Shown here one piece after another: positions 21,600 through 33,564 of a DNA stretch of 64,000 nucleotides. Both the position numbers and the translations under genes were made by a program. Origin of the DNA: Lepisosteus oculatus (lineage: Eukaryota > Chordata > Actinopteri > Semionotiformes > Lepisosteidae). The notes beneath the pieces were generated by a model. That model was given only the letters and a program-made list of their open reading frames with translations, searched no databases and was not told the DNA's origin. Position 1 is the first letter of the stretch. Every line of letters starts with the position of its first letter. Location: positions 27,459,001-27,523,000 of the forward strand of contig NC_090697.1 in assembly GCF_040954835.1 (NCBI RefSeq). The letters run 5' to 3'.

Positions 21600-21798
21600 C
21601 CCAAAGGGGTTGGGCAGCCAGTTGACCTTGGACCCCTAGAGGTTTTTTTTTGCCTTATTAAAGAGTTTTTGGTTCCTCTCCTCCATTTTCTTCTGGTCTT
21701 TTGCGCTGTATTGACAAAATGTATGGCTACTTGCTTTGTTAAGCGTCTTGGGGCAACCTTGTTGTGAAAAGCGCTATATAAAAATAAATTGATTGAAT
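21600..21798 (+). repeat. Retroposon 3' end, GCGCTATATAAA type
   Basis: The segment ends CGTCTTGGGGCAACC, AAAGCGCTATATAAAAATAA and TTGATTGAAT. This tail type (SINE or L2-like 3' end followed by ATTGAA repeats) is widespread in fish. The family name is not certain. Confidence 0.55.
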
Positions 21799-22029
21799 CA
21801 TTCCTAGAAATTTGGTTCTTTTGCCAAATGTGGTTCTTTTGGTGTGTAAAACACTACGCACACAGGACTGCCTGTGAATGGGAGACCTGGCAGTGGAGTA
21901 TTCTGCACCAGTATTGCCCTTGTCCTGAATTCCTCTTTACTGTGTAGCAGGGGTCTGTGACCCTGGTCCCAATAGGTCGTCGTGTTCTAAGCCTCATTCC
22001 ACCCTAGCTTTGAGTAATTTAATTGTAAG

Positions 22030-22240
22030 GGGCTCTGTCAGGGGTGGTACAGTTGTCATGGTCCCTTGCAGTTCTTGGGTCCAGGGTTCAAATCTGGCTG
22101 GAGGTTGTTCTGTGTGGAGTTTGCATGTTCCCTAATCACATAGTTTTCTCCAGGCACTCTGGTTTCATACCCCTTTCCTAAGACATGCTGGCTATATCAA
22201 TTATCTGCCCTGTGATGGACTGATGTCCAGCTGGGTATCT
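22030..22240 (+). mobile_element. Diverged ATCC-type tRNA-SINE copy
   Basis: The order GGTTCAAATCTGGCTGG (B box), GTGTGGAGTTTGCATGTTCC, CACTCTGGTTTC and AAGACATGCTGG follows the family, but the copy is old and lacks the tail. Confidence 0.6.
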
Positions 22241-22462
22241 AGTTCTACTTCACACCACAGGCCCCGATCAGACAGGTATGCAAACTGATGTTTACCTTTT
22301 GAAGCACCCTATAAACCCTGGAGCAGGGCTGTCCAAGACCAAGTCTATACAGACCCCAACTTTCTCCATGGGTTACAAATATTAACTTGTATTAATCATG
22401 GGGTTTATCCTTATGCTTAGTTTTCAGGGGCCTCTCACTCTGTAACCAGCTCAGATGCAGTC

Positions 22463-22990
22463 TGGAAGTGTTCTTTGGGAAGAGGTGTTCGTGTGGCCAG
22501 CAGGGGGCGCTCACCCTGCGGTCCATGTGGGTCCTAATGCCCCAGTATAGTGATGGGGACACTATACTGTAAACAGGCGCCGTCCTTCATATGAGACGTA
22601 AAACCGAGGTCCTGACTCTCTTTGGTCATTAAAAATGACTAGGGTGTTTCTCGAAAAGAGTAGGGGTGTAACCCTGGCGTCCTGGCCAAATTTCCCATTG
22701 ACCCTTACCAATCATGGCCTCCTAATAATCCCCATCTCTGAACTGGCTTCATCACTCTGTTCTCCCCACTGATAGCTGGTGTGTGGTGAGCGTTCTGGCA
22801 CACTATTGCTGCTGTCGCATCATCCAGGTTGGGCTGCACATTGGTGGTGGTGGTGGAGGGGAGCCCCCATTATCTGTGAAGCACTTTGAGTGGAGTTTCC
22901 AGATAAGCGCTATATAAATGTAAGAAATTATTATTATTATTATCATTATTATTATTATCATTATTATTATTATTATTATTATTATTGTAA
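22463..22990 (+). mobile_element. Retroposon copy A with GCGCTATATAA and ATT tail
   Basis: It contains AGGCGCCGTCCTTCATATGA, ACCAATCATGGCCTCCTAA, GATAGCTGGTGTGTGG and CTGCACATTGGTGG, then AGCGCTATATAAATGTAAG and an ATT/ATC microsatellite (22928-22986). The same blocks recur at 39.30-39.69 kb. It is probably the 3' end of a LINE or SINE with an ATT tail. Confidence 0.75.
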
Positions 22991-22999
22991 ACACTGACT

Positions 23000-23205
23000 C
23001 TTAAGAAGATAGGAAAGACTGCAAATGATGCAAATGAAAAGAGAACAATCGACCAATCTAGCCTGTATGGTAGTTAGTAGCTGATTTGATTTTTGGGCGT
23101 CATTCAGATGTTTCTTCAAAGAAGCCCTGGGTATCGGCATCAACAACATGTCTGAGTTATACTCCCACCACCCTTTGTGTAAAGAAGTTGTGGAAGACCA
23201 AGCAT
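23000..23205 (-). repeat. CR1-like LINE 3'-end copy
   Basis: In reverse orientation: CCAATCTAGCC, GTAGTTAGTAGCTGA, TTTCTTCAAAGAAG and CTCCCACCACCCTTTGTGTA, the shared 3' repeat. Confidence 0.7.
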
Positions 23206-24049
23206 AAACAGAGAACAGACACTATGCCCCCTTCAGTAATGCTGAGGTAAGGAAATGGATTAAAGGGAAACCATTAAAGTTAGAGGACAGGGAGATCTTA
23301 TTTTTATGCTGATAAAAATTCAGTTGAAAGTTTCTTTTTTAAAACACCTGGGACCTGTTGGGCTGTTCATAAATGCTGCTCCTTTGTGTGGGATGTACTG
23401 GCCTTTGCTATTATATAACCCAGACGTGTATGAGTACTGAAGACCTGGGCTGCCTCCCAAGGAGCTAAGCTCTAACCTTCAGCACAATCCCACCTCTGCC
23501 TCTCCCCATTCTCCACTGATGCTATATTTAGGACCCTAGACATTTCCTGCTGCTCTGATTATAATGCTCCTATTTCTGAATCAGGCTCTGAGGTAAAAAC
23601 TGACACCCAGGCCCACCTTCTATCTCAGTGATGCCTGTTGCTTGGCAACTGAATGATTATGGCAATGCTAAGGTTACTAGCTAGACCTCTATGAGGCCTA
23701 AAATAACGCAGGAAATATCACCTTAACCTCCTTCTTGAAATGATCCATTTTAGCAATTAATCTGCACAAGTATTAGTCAGTCGAATGCCTGTGAGAGCAT
23801 GCTGCCTCTTCACAGTTGGTGAGCCAATGTTCTGTTACATAAAAACAACATGCAGATGCATTTCCTTTGTACAGGAAAATATCTATTTCAGCATTTCTTT
23901 TCCTATATTGTTAACAGTTTGATTGCAAATATCCTGTGAAAAAACGTCAGGGAGAAGTATCTTTTGTAAGGCTATTTTACCTGCCATTGAAAAGAATGCA
24001 TTCTTTTCAACCTTTGCATTGTCTTATTTCCAGGCTATACTGGGTTTCA

Positions 24050-24780
24050 TTGATTTTACTTCTGTAGGCAGGAGTGAAGCAATTATTTGAAAGTCAGAGA
24101 ACACCTTCCTCACTCCAACCATGCTTGATGATAGGGATTAGCTTCTTCTGTTGGAAGGCAGTGTTTGGTTTTTTGTCACACAAACTGTTTTTCATTGTGA
24201 AAAAAACGTCAAGTTTTGACTCATCTGTCCAGAGAACATTCTTCCAGTAGTCCCATGGCTCGTACTGGTGCTCTTTGGTGAACCTGAGACGTGTGACAAT
24301 GTTCTTAGAGAGCAGTGCTTTCTTCCTGGCTGTTCGTCTGTCCCTGAGGGTTGAGGCACAAACACTGACATTAAACTCAACAAGAGAGGCCTGCAGATCC
24401 ATAGAAGTTACTCTGAGGTTTTCTGAGACTTCCTGGATGATTTTCCGGGTTGCTCTTTAGGGAGATCTTGGCAGGATGACTGGTTCTGGGTAGAGTCTCC
24501 ACGGTCATGAAAATGTTCCATTTGTAAACTGTCTGACAGTGGGTGGATGGAGCCTCAGATGTTTACAAATGGTTTTGTAACTCTCTCCAGACTGATGAAC
24601 ATCAACTACTCTTTTTCAGAAGTCCTTTGAAATCTGTTTTGATTATGGCATTACATGTTTTCAATAATTGCTATGATGAAGACCAAACTCCCCAAGTGTC
24701 TGATTATTATATAGGAAAGGGCTGCCCAAATACAGTCTTTGCTTACTTATTAAACATTTTTTAACCACCTGATTCTAATT
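24050..24780 (-). mobile_element. Decayed Tc1/mariner transposon
   Basis: Minus-strand translation near 24094-24402 gives RFTKEHQYEPWDYWKNVLWT then DESKLDVF, the Tc1 catalytic block with the first Asp (WTDESK). The second Asp and the Glu region are missing or frameshifted. The borders are approximate; no terminal repeats were found. Confidence 0.7.
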
Positions 24781-25349
24781 TCCCCATAATTTTGCTAAGT
24801 AATCTAGGAGTTATTAAAATTATTTAATCTACTTTCATCACTTTCTACTTCATACAACACTGCATCTCAAAAAACATTGAACTGATAAACATGAACCCCT
24901 TTGGTTATTTAAGAAAAGGACAGTTTCAAGTAAATAAGGGTATTATGGTAAGAGAGTACAACTCCCATAATTATATTGGGGATATACAAACCTTTTCTGT
25001 GGTTTCATCTGTTCTGGTGTTGACTTTCCACTTAGTTTTTAGGAGATAGGAGATATACCTAACTATCAGAAAAAAAAATAGTTTGGAGCCATGTATGAAA
25101 AAATGAAAAATAGATTCTCACATTGTGGTATAGTTCTCTGTGGAAAGAGATTGACTCTGGCTTACCTGAGTGAATAGATCACCACTGTGCAGAGTAATAC
25201 TCACACTGCCTGAACACAGCTGTTCTGATTTTGTCTCCCTTCACTAAGCTTCTGTCTGAACAGATCCACTGCCTCAAAGTGACATCAAAAGAAATCCATA
25301 GAAAACCCCAAGAAGCAAGAATATAAAGTCTGTAATAAGGTGGTCCTGG

Positions 25350-25545
25350 AGAATAGGAACATAAGAAAGGAGGCCACTCAGACCATCTAGCCAGTTTGGT
25401 ATCTCATCCAGATATTTCTTGAAGAAAACCAGGGCATCAGCTTCAAGATCATGGTTGGATAACTTGTTCCACACTCCCACCACCCTTTGTGTAAAGACGT
25501 GCCACCTGTTCCTGGTTGTAAATGCACCTCCAAAGAGAAGTTCTA
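25350..25545 (-). repeat. CR1-like LINE 3'-end copy
   Basis: The copy starts at ATAGGAACATAAGAAAGGAG, then has GATATTTCTTGAAG and GTTCCACACTCCCACCACC in reverse orientation. Confidence 0.75.
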
Positions 25546-25549
25546 TTCC

Positions 25550-27470
25550 CTCTTACCTGCTGCTCTGGGTAAAAAGCAAAGTGCAAAGGCAGTGGGTCTA
25601 GGCCACACCTGACTTCAGACTAGCCTGGTGATGGCAGGGTTCTGTGGCTCACACCGCAAGATTGCCTATGATCAATACGCATCTATGTGCGCCACCTCAC
25701 ATCTGTGCATAGAGCTGCAGTGCGGGCATGAACCCCCAGCTCTCTGAGGTCGAGGGTCAGATGAAGACTGTTGGCAGAAGGGAGGGGAAGTAAAACAGGA
25801 CAAAAGGGGGGAATTTGAGAAATGGAAGGAAAGGCTGCAGTAGAGAGTGACTACTCCTATTTCTCCAGAGTAGTTTTAGCAGTGTTGCCAAGCAGTCAGT
25901 GCTACCCTTCTAAACTCGAAAAGAAGCCACTTAAAATCCTATGGCTGGATTAACTTTGGACTGGCCCTGTCGGCAGCCAGTCAATCAGATCTGACTGAGG
26001 ATGCTAGTAGAGATATCCTCATTTCTATTTATTAGAGAGACTGAAGAGGTTGGTACCTTATATACACAATGGGAGGTATCTCATATACATGTATACAGGC
26101 TGCTGATCTATTAACTTTAAAGAGAGGTTTGGCTGCAGATAAGGCATTGCTAATAAAATATTTTGAGTGCAGTGCAATGATACTGGATTGTCATAGTGTC
26201 CATAACTCTTTACTGCCATCTGCTGCAGCTAAAGAGGATTAAACATCAACTCCATCTCAAGGTGAGCAGCCTGTTTGCTGCTGTTCATCTACTGTATCTA
26301 GGACTTTTTTTAGTTCTTAGACCATGTAAGCATGGTCACTTTTGTTCTTTTACTTCAGATTTAATTTAAACCTTTATCTCATCCTGTAGCTGTTTTGTGT
26401 CAAGAAGACATTACATTGTGGACTAACAGAATAAGGCACACTAAGATTTTGGATTGCTTTGTTGCTGTCCACTATGACGTTAGACAAAATTAAGAACATG
26501 ACCTACTGTAAGGCTCCAGGGTCTTTTTATACAACCCTGACCAACAGCAGGAACATGTATCTTGCCTTCTACATTACAATGGCTTCTGCTGTTTCCTCCA
26601 CAGCCCAGATTACATCAGCACTTAAACGTCATACACAACATGCATGGAGTACAATAGTTCTGTTCAAGTCATACTTGGGGCAGAGTTTATCCTGGTTTCT
26701 AGGTGGGAAGTGATCAAAACCACAGGATCACAGAACCTAACCCCAGCAGTGCTGGTTCACATTCATACAGCTGGGAGTACTGGAACAACTGGGGTAAAAT
26801 ACTGCACTCAAGATACAACAGCAGTGTCTGCAGCAGGGACTCAAACCTACAACCTGTCAGTTATGTGTTCAGAGACTTGCACACTACAATGTCCCCATAA
26901 TACAGTACATCATAGATGTACCTTACTGCAGCCAAGGAAAGAGATGTTAAAATACAATTTTTCACCTATTTGTATGAAAAAGTCTAGTATTTGGCCCCTC
27001 ACACAGTTTGCATATTTTATGCTTTTAATGCTGGAAGTCATGACACTTTCAAAGTAGCCAATAATATTTACAAGAACAAAACCTCTACTTCACATATTCA
27101 AAGCCAAAAACAGAAAGAAGCAAATAGAGCAGTAATAACACAGAGTCGTGGAAAAGTCAAGATTGCAAAAGTATCCAATGTCTTTGTTGTGGCAAACCTA
27201 AATTAGGTACACAAAATAACCGTAATGAACCACACAATTAGGAGGTCAGTGGCCTCTGTCTCTGTGTGATAATAGTGTTCTCATCACTTCAGAATAAATA
27301 CAGTACACCTGGCTCTGTAAGGTTCCTCAGTCAAGAAGGCACAAAAATTAACCATGAAGATCAAGCACCTTTCAGAAAAACTCAGGGATAAAGCTGCATA
27401 AAGGCACTGCTCAGGAGAAGGGTATAAAACATTTTAGAGACCCTTAACTTGTCTTAACTTGAGTATAGTG
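25550..27470. other. Intergenic DNA with one probable SINE
   Basis: Apart from a reverse-oriented tRNA-SINE-like piece at 26700-26890, I see no gene or RNA gene. Short frames at 26459-27206 show no motif. Confidence 0.4.
26700..26890 (-). mobile_element. tRNA-SINE fragment, reverse orientation
   Basis: The order CAGCTGGGAGTACTGG, ACTGGGGTAAA, GCAGGGACTCAAACC (reverse B box) matches tRNA-SINEs that place GAGCAAGGTACTTTAC after the tRNA head. It is diverged. Confidence 0.45.
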
Positions 27471-27479
27471 AGGTAGATC

Positions 27480-27665
27480 ATTAAGAAGTAAATCACCTAG
27501 AGTAGATAGCTTCTAGATCAGCCTGTCTCTCCACACTGAGCTGCTGGGCCAGGAGGAAACTGGTTAGGGACAACACTGAGGCCAACAGAGGCTTTGAAAG
27601 AGCTACAGAGTTCAGTGGCTGAGATGGGAGAATGAGCTCATCAGTTAACTCATTCTCCATCCTCC
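27480..27665 (+). mobile_element. Tc1 fragment (DNA-binding part)
   Basis: The sequence GGAGGAAACTGGTTAGGGAC, CAACAGAGGCTTTGAAAGAG and TCAGTGGCTGAGATGGGA is the forward counterpart of the segment at 56875-56965, inside the decayed Tc1 copy there. The rest of this copy is lost. Confidence 0.6.
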
Positions 27666-28439
27666 CACATTCTGTTTCCATTCCACTTGTAAGAAATGCC
27701 TAAGTTATCACCTCTGCTTTATAAATAGGTTTGCTGAATAGGTCGAAGAAAAAGGGATTGCACATATATCCTCATCATGTGGGCACAACACTGGATCAAA
27801 GGACAGAACAAGAACTCAACTGCAAAAACCAGTAATGACACTCTACTGTCAAACAGCCAAGAGCCAGCTATAATAGAATAACTAGATGAACTGAACCAGA
27901 CACCTGCCCAGTTTTGCTTACAGCCATATTAAAATAGAAACAGCTATATGTATGTATTTTGGCATGGATGGACTGTTTACTTGTACATACTGTAGAATAT
28001 GATGTGGCAGAGAGTAAAAACGTATTACAGTAATTAAGAACACTTGAAAAAAACATTATGAAGCCAGATTGTATAAAAATAGAAAATGAAGGGAGCAAAA
28101 CTACAGGACAGTATGTATCTTCAAAGAGACTGGTAAATGTGGTTTTACATTCCCAGGCCATGTTATTTAATCCAGTACACTAAGATCATCTCAGATACAC
28201 AGATGATGTGGTGCTGTCATCCTTGTGGAATAATCTCTATCCCAAACTGCTCTCTTGTTCTAATGGCACAAAGAAACTATTTTGAAGTAGAGCAGACAAC
28301 TGATAGGCTTTGAAGCACCTTTGAAACTCTGATATGAAACTTTTTTGTCTGGGAAATATTGTGAAACGTCATCCCTGGCTCATGGGCTCAGTTCTCTGCC
28401 TGGCAGCCTGAGAAATCCAGGTTTAAATTCAAGCCAGGA

Positions 28440-28640
28440 GGCACTATGTCCTGTGGTATATTAGCAGGACGGTTAGGACTCTGGACATGTTATTTTCAGG
28501 GTTGTGAGTTCACATGCTGGCTGGGGCTCTGCTTTTGTACTTCTGAAGAAAGGTCTTGTGTCAAATTGGTCCAGTAAAATGTTCAGTTGTACAAATTGGT
28601 ACAAATAGATGTATTGCTGCATATATTAACCAAACACATT
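28440..28640 (+). mobile_element. Diverged tRNA-SINE copy
   Basis: An A-box-like GCAGGACGGTTAGGACTCTG, a B-box-like GGTTGTGAGTTCACA and a GTCCAGTAAAATG body match the SINE type also seen at 30.47 kb. It is old. Confidence 0.45.
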
Positions 28641-28959
28641 AATGTAATAATAATGTTGACATATAGACAACATTGTGTATGTATTTCTGTTTAGCCATTC
28701 AGAGTTAAGAATCAATATAATTTACAACACTTTTTTTTTCTTTTGTGCATGGCTGTCCCTGAGAGTACCAGAGATTGTATTATTTTAATACAATTTATTT
28801 TATACAATTTTGATCTGGAGTCTTGTTAGTAAAGTGACATCTCTGGGGTCTCTGTTTACTATATACATGGGTGAAGGGTCTTCTTTAATAGCATTTGTTT
28901 GTGAATATGACAGGGCAGTAGGGTTTTCATTTCTGAGACCGTTACTAAGGAATGATCCC

Positions 28960-29280
28960 TAGGCAGTGTTGATTATATATGAGATAGGGCTCTGGAACTC
29001 TGGAGGTTGTTACTAAATAGAGCTCTGGAATGCTTATTACTGAGATACATTTATTACTGAATATGACTCTGGAGTGTTTGTTACCAAGAAAAGGCTCTGG
29101 AGTATTTATTACTAAATAGGACTCTGGAGTGTTTGTTACTAGCTTAATACTCAGGAGTATTTATTACCAAATACGACTCTGGAGTGTTTGTTACTAGGGT
29201 TAGGCTCTGGAGTATTTATTACTAAATACAACTCTGGAGTGTTTGTTACTAAAATAGGATTTGGGATGTTAGTAAGATTG
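28960..29280 (+). repeat. Minisatellite, about 31-bp unit
   Basis: About ten units alternate between two forms, one with GACTCTGGAGTGTTTGTTAC and one with GGCTCTGGAGTATTTATTAC. This gives a higher-order dimer of about 60 bp. Units at both edges are degenerate. Confidence 0.85.
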
Positions 29281-29399
29281 TGCCTGAGGTATTAATTAGT
29301 AGAAATAAGAGATATTTATTAACTGGGCCAGTAGCATGTATTGATAATACACAAGGCTTTGGTATTTATTATTAAAATAAGATCATTGTGTGAATTATT

Positions 29400-30465
29400 C
29401 TTAATTTAGGACACCATAACCGTTTCATTGTCTTCAGCAAACACTTTTATTTAAAATCCTTTATTTCTTTTTTTCAAAGAACCAAGCACCAGCTGGTCTC
29501 AATGGATATTTTTTGTATGGACTGTTACTGGTCACAATGTTGATGGACAAGAAGAGTGAGTATTACAGTGGAAATGCACTAGACTAAAAGATGTGCACTG
29601 GTCTGTGACATCAGCTTGTAGGTTTGGAGAAATTTTATTTTTAACACTGCACATTATCCCAGCCCCTTTTCCCTCACAGCTCTCACTTCTGCATTAAGTG
29701 TCCTTAGAACTCAAAAAGAGGGAAAGGTTAGGGTTCGCGACTTTCTTTAAAACTACTAAAGTACACAGCACATTTATTGAAAAGCATCATAATTGCTACA
29801 GTATCTTCATAATCATCGTAATTTTATGTTGAGCAGTGGAATTCAAGTAAAGGTCAGACATCTATTTAGGAAGTCCTGGTAGTGCTGTGGGTTTCTTTTT
29901 TTAATTTATGAAACCACGCAAAATCTGAATTTTCCATATATCCATAAAAAAGTTCAAACAGATCCATATGTTTGAAAACCCAGGTTTAAATTATTATTAC
30001 AGAAGAACTACGTAAAGTGATTAATGGATAATTTGAAAATATCTGTTATAAATAAAAAAAATCTAAATAAGTGAGAGGTTTTCTACAAGAGATCAAATTT
30101 ACACCCTTGTATTAGAGTCTAAAAAACACACAGTGTCAAAAATACAGATTTAACACATCATCTTTGTAAACATAATCAGGCAGTAAGAAACCGATTCTTG
30201 CACACTGTGTTTTCAGTGTGTCCCTTTCTGGTATCTACTACTGTAAGAATTTGTGCTGTAAAAATGTTGGTTAAGTGTGAAACAATCTACCCAGCTGTGC
30301 TGTTCCAAGAAATCCTTGAATCAGTTACCTAGTTACCTACTAGGAACCAAACTATTTAGAAAAGCTCTGGACTACAGTACTCGTGAGGTCATCTGCTGTT
30401 ATGAAGACATTGGGGAGAAAACTGCACTTCCTCAAAGAGGAGACAAGTGAAAAACTACAGAGTAG
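29400..30465. other. Intergenic DNA without clear features
   Basis: AT-rich, no gene or RNA gene seen. A short stretch near 30300-30420 is weakly repeat-like. Confidence 0.4.
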
Positions 30466-30469
30466 CACA

Positions 30470-30595
30470 TCTAGGCTGCAGTGCGGTGGAGAGGTCAATA
30501 CTCTGGGCTCAGACCTGGAAGGTTAAAGAACTGTGAGAAAGGTACTTTACTCAGACATAGCCAATAAAATAGCTGGCTGTATCAAACAGTACATA
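30470..30595 (+). mobile_element. tRNA-SINE copy into which a Tc1 element inserted
   Basis: The body GAAAGGTACTTTACTCAGA, CCAATAAAATAGCTGGCTGT and ATCAA follows the GTACTTTACC-type SINE. The Tc1 element at 30596 interrupts its 3' part. Confidence 0.5.
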
Positions 30596-32225
30596 CAGTG
30601 CCTTGCGAAAGTATTCGGCCCCCTTGAACTTTTCAACCTTTTGCCACATTTCAGGCTTCAAACATAAAGATATAATTTTTTTATTTTATGTGAAGAATCA
30701 CCAACAAGTGGGACACAATTGTGAAGTGGAACAAAATCTATTGGATTTTTGAAACTTTTTTAACTAATAAAAAAATGAAAAGTGGGGCGTGCAAAATTAT
30801 TCGGCCCCCTTGCGTTAATACTTTGTAGAGCCACCTTTTGCTGCGATTACAGCTGCAAGTCGCTTGGCGTATGTCTCTATCAGTTTTGCACATCGAGAGA
30901 CTGAAATTCTTGCCCATTCTTCCTTGCAAAACAGCTCGAGCTCAGTGAGGTTGGATGGAGAGCGTTTGTGAACAGCAGTTTTCAGCTCTTTCCACAGATT
31001 CTCGATTGGATTCAGGTCTGGACTTTGACTTGGCCATTCAAACACCTGGATACGTTTATTTGTGAACCATTCCTTTGTAGATTTTGCTGTATGTTTGGGA
31101 TCATTGTCTTGTTGGAAGATAAATCTCCGTCCCAGTTTCAGGTCTTTTGCAGACTCCAACAGGTTTTCATCCAGAATGGTCCTGTATTTGGCTGCATCCA
31201 TCTTCCCCTCAATTTTAACCATCTTCCCTGTCCCTGCTGAAGAAAAGCAGGCCCAAACCATGATGCTGCCACCACCATGTTTGACAGTGGGGATGGTGTG
31301 TTGAGGGTGATGAGCTGTGTTGCTTCTACGCCAAACATATCGTTTTGCATTGTGGCCAAAAAGTTCGATTTTGGTTTCATCTGACCAGAGCACCTTCTTC
31401 CACATGTTTGGGGTGTCTCCCAGGTGGCTTGTGGCAAACTTTAGACGAGACTTTTTATGGATATCTTTGAGAAATGGCTTTCTTCTTGCCACTCTTCCAT
31501 AAAGGCCAGATTTGTGCAGTGTAAGACTGATTGTTGTCCTATGGACAGACTCTCCCACCTCAGCTGTAGTTCTCTGCAGTTCATCCAGAGTGATCATGGG
31601 CCTCTTGGCTGCATCTCTGATCAGTCTTCTCCTTGTCTGAGCTGAAAGTTTAGAGGGACGGCCAGGTCTTGGTAGATTTGCAGTGGTCTGATACTCCTTC
31701 CATTTCAAGATGATCGCTTGCACAGTGCTCCTTGGGATGTTTGAAGCTTGGGAAATCTTTTTGTATCCAAATCCGGCTTTAAACTTTTCCACAACAGTAT
31801 TACGGACCTGCCTGGTGTGTTCCTTGGTCTTCATGATGCTCTCTGCGCTTTCAACAGAACCTTGAGACTATCACAGAGCAGGTGCATTTATACAGAGACT
31901 TGATTACACACAGGTGGATTCTATTTATCACCATCAGTCATTTAGGACAACATTGGATCATTCAGAGATCCTCACTGAACTTCTGGAGTGAGTTTGCTGC
32001 ACTGAAAGTAAAGGGGCCGAATAATTTTGCATGCCCCACTTTTCATTTTTTTATTAGTTAAAAAAGTTTCAAAAATCCAATAGATTTTGTTCCACTTCAC
32101 AATTGTGTCCCACTTGTTGGTGATTCTTCACATAAAATAAAAAAATTATATCTTTATGTTTGAAGCCTGAAATGTGGCAAAAGGTTGAAAAGTTCAAGGG
32201 GGCCGAATACTTTCGCAAGGCACTG
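30596..32225 (-). mobile_element. Full-length Tc1-like transposon with long IR/DR termini
   Basis: The 1,630-bp element is flanked by TA dinucleotides (30594-30595 and 32226-32227). Its terminal inverted repeats are about 216 bp (30596-30811 and 32010-32225) and nearly identical; the inner ends differ at one or two bases. Each terminus has an outer and an inner direct repeat containing TATTCGGCCCCCTT or ATTATTCGGCCCCCTT, the IR/DR arrangement of fish Tc1 elements. The transposase ORF is open. Structure and near-identical ends indicate recent transposition. Confidence 0.97.
30815..31834 (-). CDS. Tc1-family transposase, 339 residues, open reading frame
   Basis: The enzyme cuts and pastes its element at TA sites. 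The first about 110 residues form the paired-like helix-turn-helix region (GFGYKKISQASNIPRSTVQA) with the GRPSK linker and a second HTH (RRLIRDAAKRPMITLDEL). The catalytic DD34E domain follows: first Asp in WSDETKIELFG, second Asp in QQDNDPKHTA, and Glu in SPDLNPIENLW, with the usual spacing. The glycine-rich GGGSIMVWACF box is present. Length matches intact Tc1 transposases (about 340). Start is the ATG at 31834, the natural start for MKTKEHTRQVR. No stop or frameshift is visible. Confidence 0.96.
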   Translation of the reverse strand: MKTKEHTRQVRNTVVEKFKAGFGYKKISQASNIPRSTVQAIILKWKEYQTTANLPRPGRPSKLSAQTRRRLIRDAAKRPMITLDELQRTTAEVGESVHRTTISLTLHKSGLYGRVARRKPFLKDIHKKSRLKFATSHLGDTPNMWKKVLWSDETKIELFGHNAKRYVWRRSNTAHHPQHTIPTVKHGGGSIMVWACFSSAGTGKMVKIEGKMDAAKYRTILDENLLESAKDLKLGRRFIFQQDNDPKHTAKSTKEWFTNKRIQVFEWPSQSPDLNPIENLWKELKTAVHKRSPSNLTELELFCKEEWARISVSRCAKLIETYAKRLAAVIAAKGGSTKY

Positions 32226-32289
32226 TATATAAATCATGTTGAAAACAAATAATTTAAAACTAAAAACAGGAGGTACATCTTTCTATGAA

Positions 32290-32400
32290 GGATTGTGGGA
32301 GTATAAATTGGCTCAAGGAGATGCTCAGATCAGTTACCTACTACCATCAAGCTAGATGGGTTGAGTGGCCTCCTCTAATTGGTTGCTGTTCCAATGAAAG
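32290..32400 (+). repeat. CR1-like LINE 3'-end fragment
   Basis: GATTGTGGGAGTATAAA, AGTTACCTACTACC and CTAGATGGGTTGAGTGGCC are diverged blocks of the shared 3' repeat. Confidence 0.5.
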
Positions 32401-33020
32401 CTCATCCTTTTTATTGCACTCAGATTGGGGAATTTGTGGTCTCCTTCAGACTCCTCTGCATCACTTCTGCTGGATCTTAGAAAAAAGGACTGTGATATCC
32501 AATCCTGAAGATTTCCTTCCTACCCTGAGGAACAACCAATTAGATTGCTGTTGCTTGAAATGCCTCAGACAGCCTGCTATCACATCATAGGCCTGCACCG
32601 CGCTTGGCAGAAGACATGAGAAACTTCTCACTGCTGTAACAGAGGAGTCAAAAGAGCCATCATTTTCATCTGTGCATCCAGTATCTTCACTTATTGTTGA
32701 TATGTTTTTGTATTTGGTTGGAAAGGGGTTTACATTTTGGCCAGGGCCCATCAGGACCGTGCTTCTTCATTAACTGTCCTCTCAACCACTCATATTCTCA
32801 ATCCTGCAAATTGAAATACAGAGGCCCACACTCAACCCATCTGTCAGATGGCACAAAAGCTCATCTTCTAGCTCAAAACACAATCTTATAGAGATTGATA
32901 CAAAACTGGAGGATTCAGTTCAACTGACGTGCTTTTTCTCAGCCTCTTGTGACTGATTGATTTGGCACTTGGAGTCTCCTTTTCTTCTTTTCTTACTCCT
33001 CTCAGTTTTGTTAGACAGGG

Positions 33021-33500
33021 TGTAACGAAAGAGTTCTTTCAGGGCCCTATGCAGACGACACGAAGCTGAAGTGGAGTGAGGAAAACACAGGGAAAAAAGG
33101 CATGCAGGAGTCAGGAATGAAAACGGGGGACGTGTCCAAACTGCGCAGGTGTCCGGTGGGGGTGAGTCCGGGCAAACAATCCAGAAGTAGTCCAAACGGG
33201 GAATCCCAAATGGGCAAAGTCCAAAGCCGGGCGGTCCATCCGAGACTAGACAGGATAAAAACAGGAACCGGATCGGAACCGGCGGGGAACAGGAACGGAA
33301 AATAAAGCCATAACAGAGCCAGGCGCATCCAGGTCCTGGGCTCGCACGATACGGGAATCAATGCAGAGCCCCGAACTGAGTGGGCGTCTGGCTTTATAGG
33401 TGGGCTGGGAGGAGGCTGAAACAGGGGGAAGGTGCACAAAATCAAGTCCAAAGTGAAAGAGCCGGAGCGCCCTTAAGGGGGAGGGACTACAGTTGTGACA
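33021..33500 (-). mobile_element. Solo LTR, copy 1
   Basis: The 480-bp unit is bounded by TGTAAC and GTGACA, so TG...CA on either strand. On the minus strand it has a promoter-like CACCTATAAAGCC (TATAAA, rc of 33393-33398). It shares GGCCCTATGC, ACGACACG, GTGTCC, GAGTCCGGG, GCGTCTGGCTTTA and GAGCGCCCTTAAG with copy 2. No internal retrotransposon region is next to it. Its flanks do not form a clear target duplication. Confidence 0.7.
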
Positions 33501-33564
33501 CGTGGTTTCCCAGTGAAATGTGAGATCGAGAAAGCCGTGGTCAGTAAACCGTTCTTTGGACTTT

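Noticed and set aside
28960..29280. CRISPR-like appearance of regular repeats (also 13.93 and 48.39 kb)
   Set aside because: The context is a vertebrate nuclear genome; spacers are not unique and units are degenerate tandem repeats.
33047..33451. Minus-strand ORF of 134 residues
   Set aside because: It lies within the solo LTR; the composition is Pro/Phe/Ser-rich and there is no domain.
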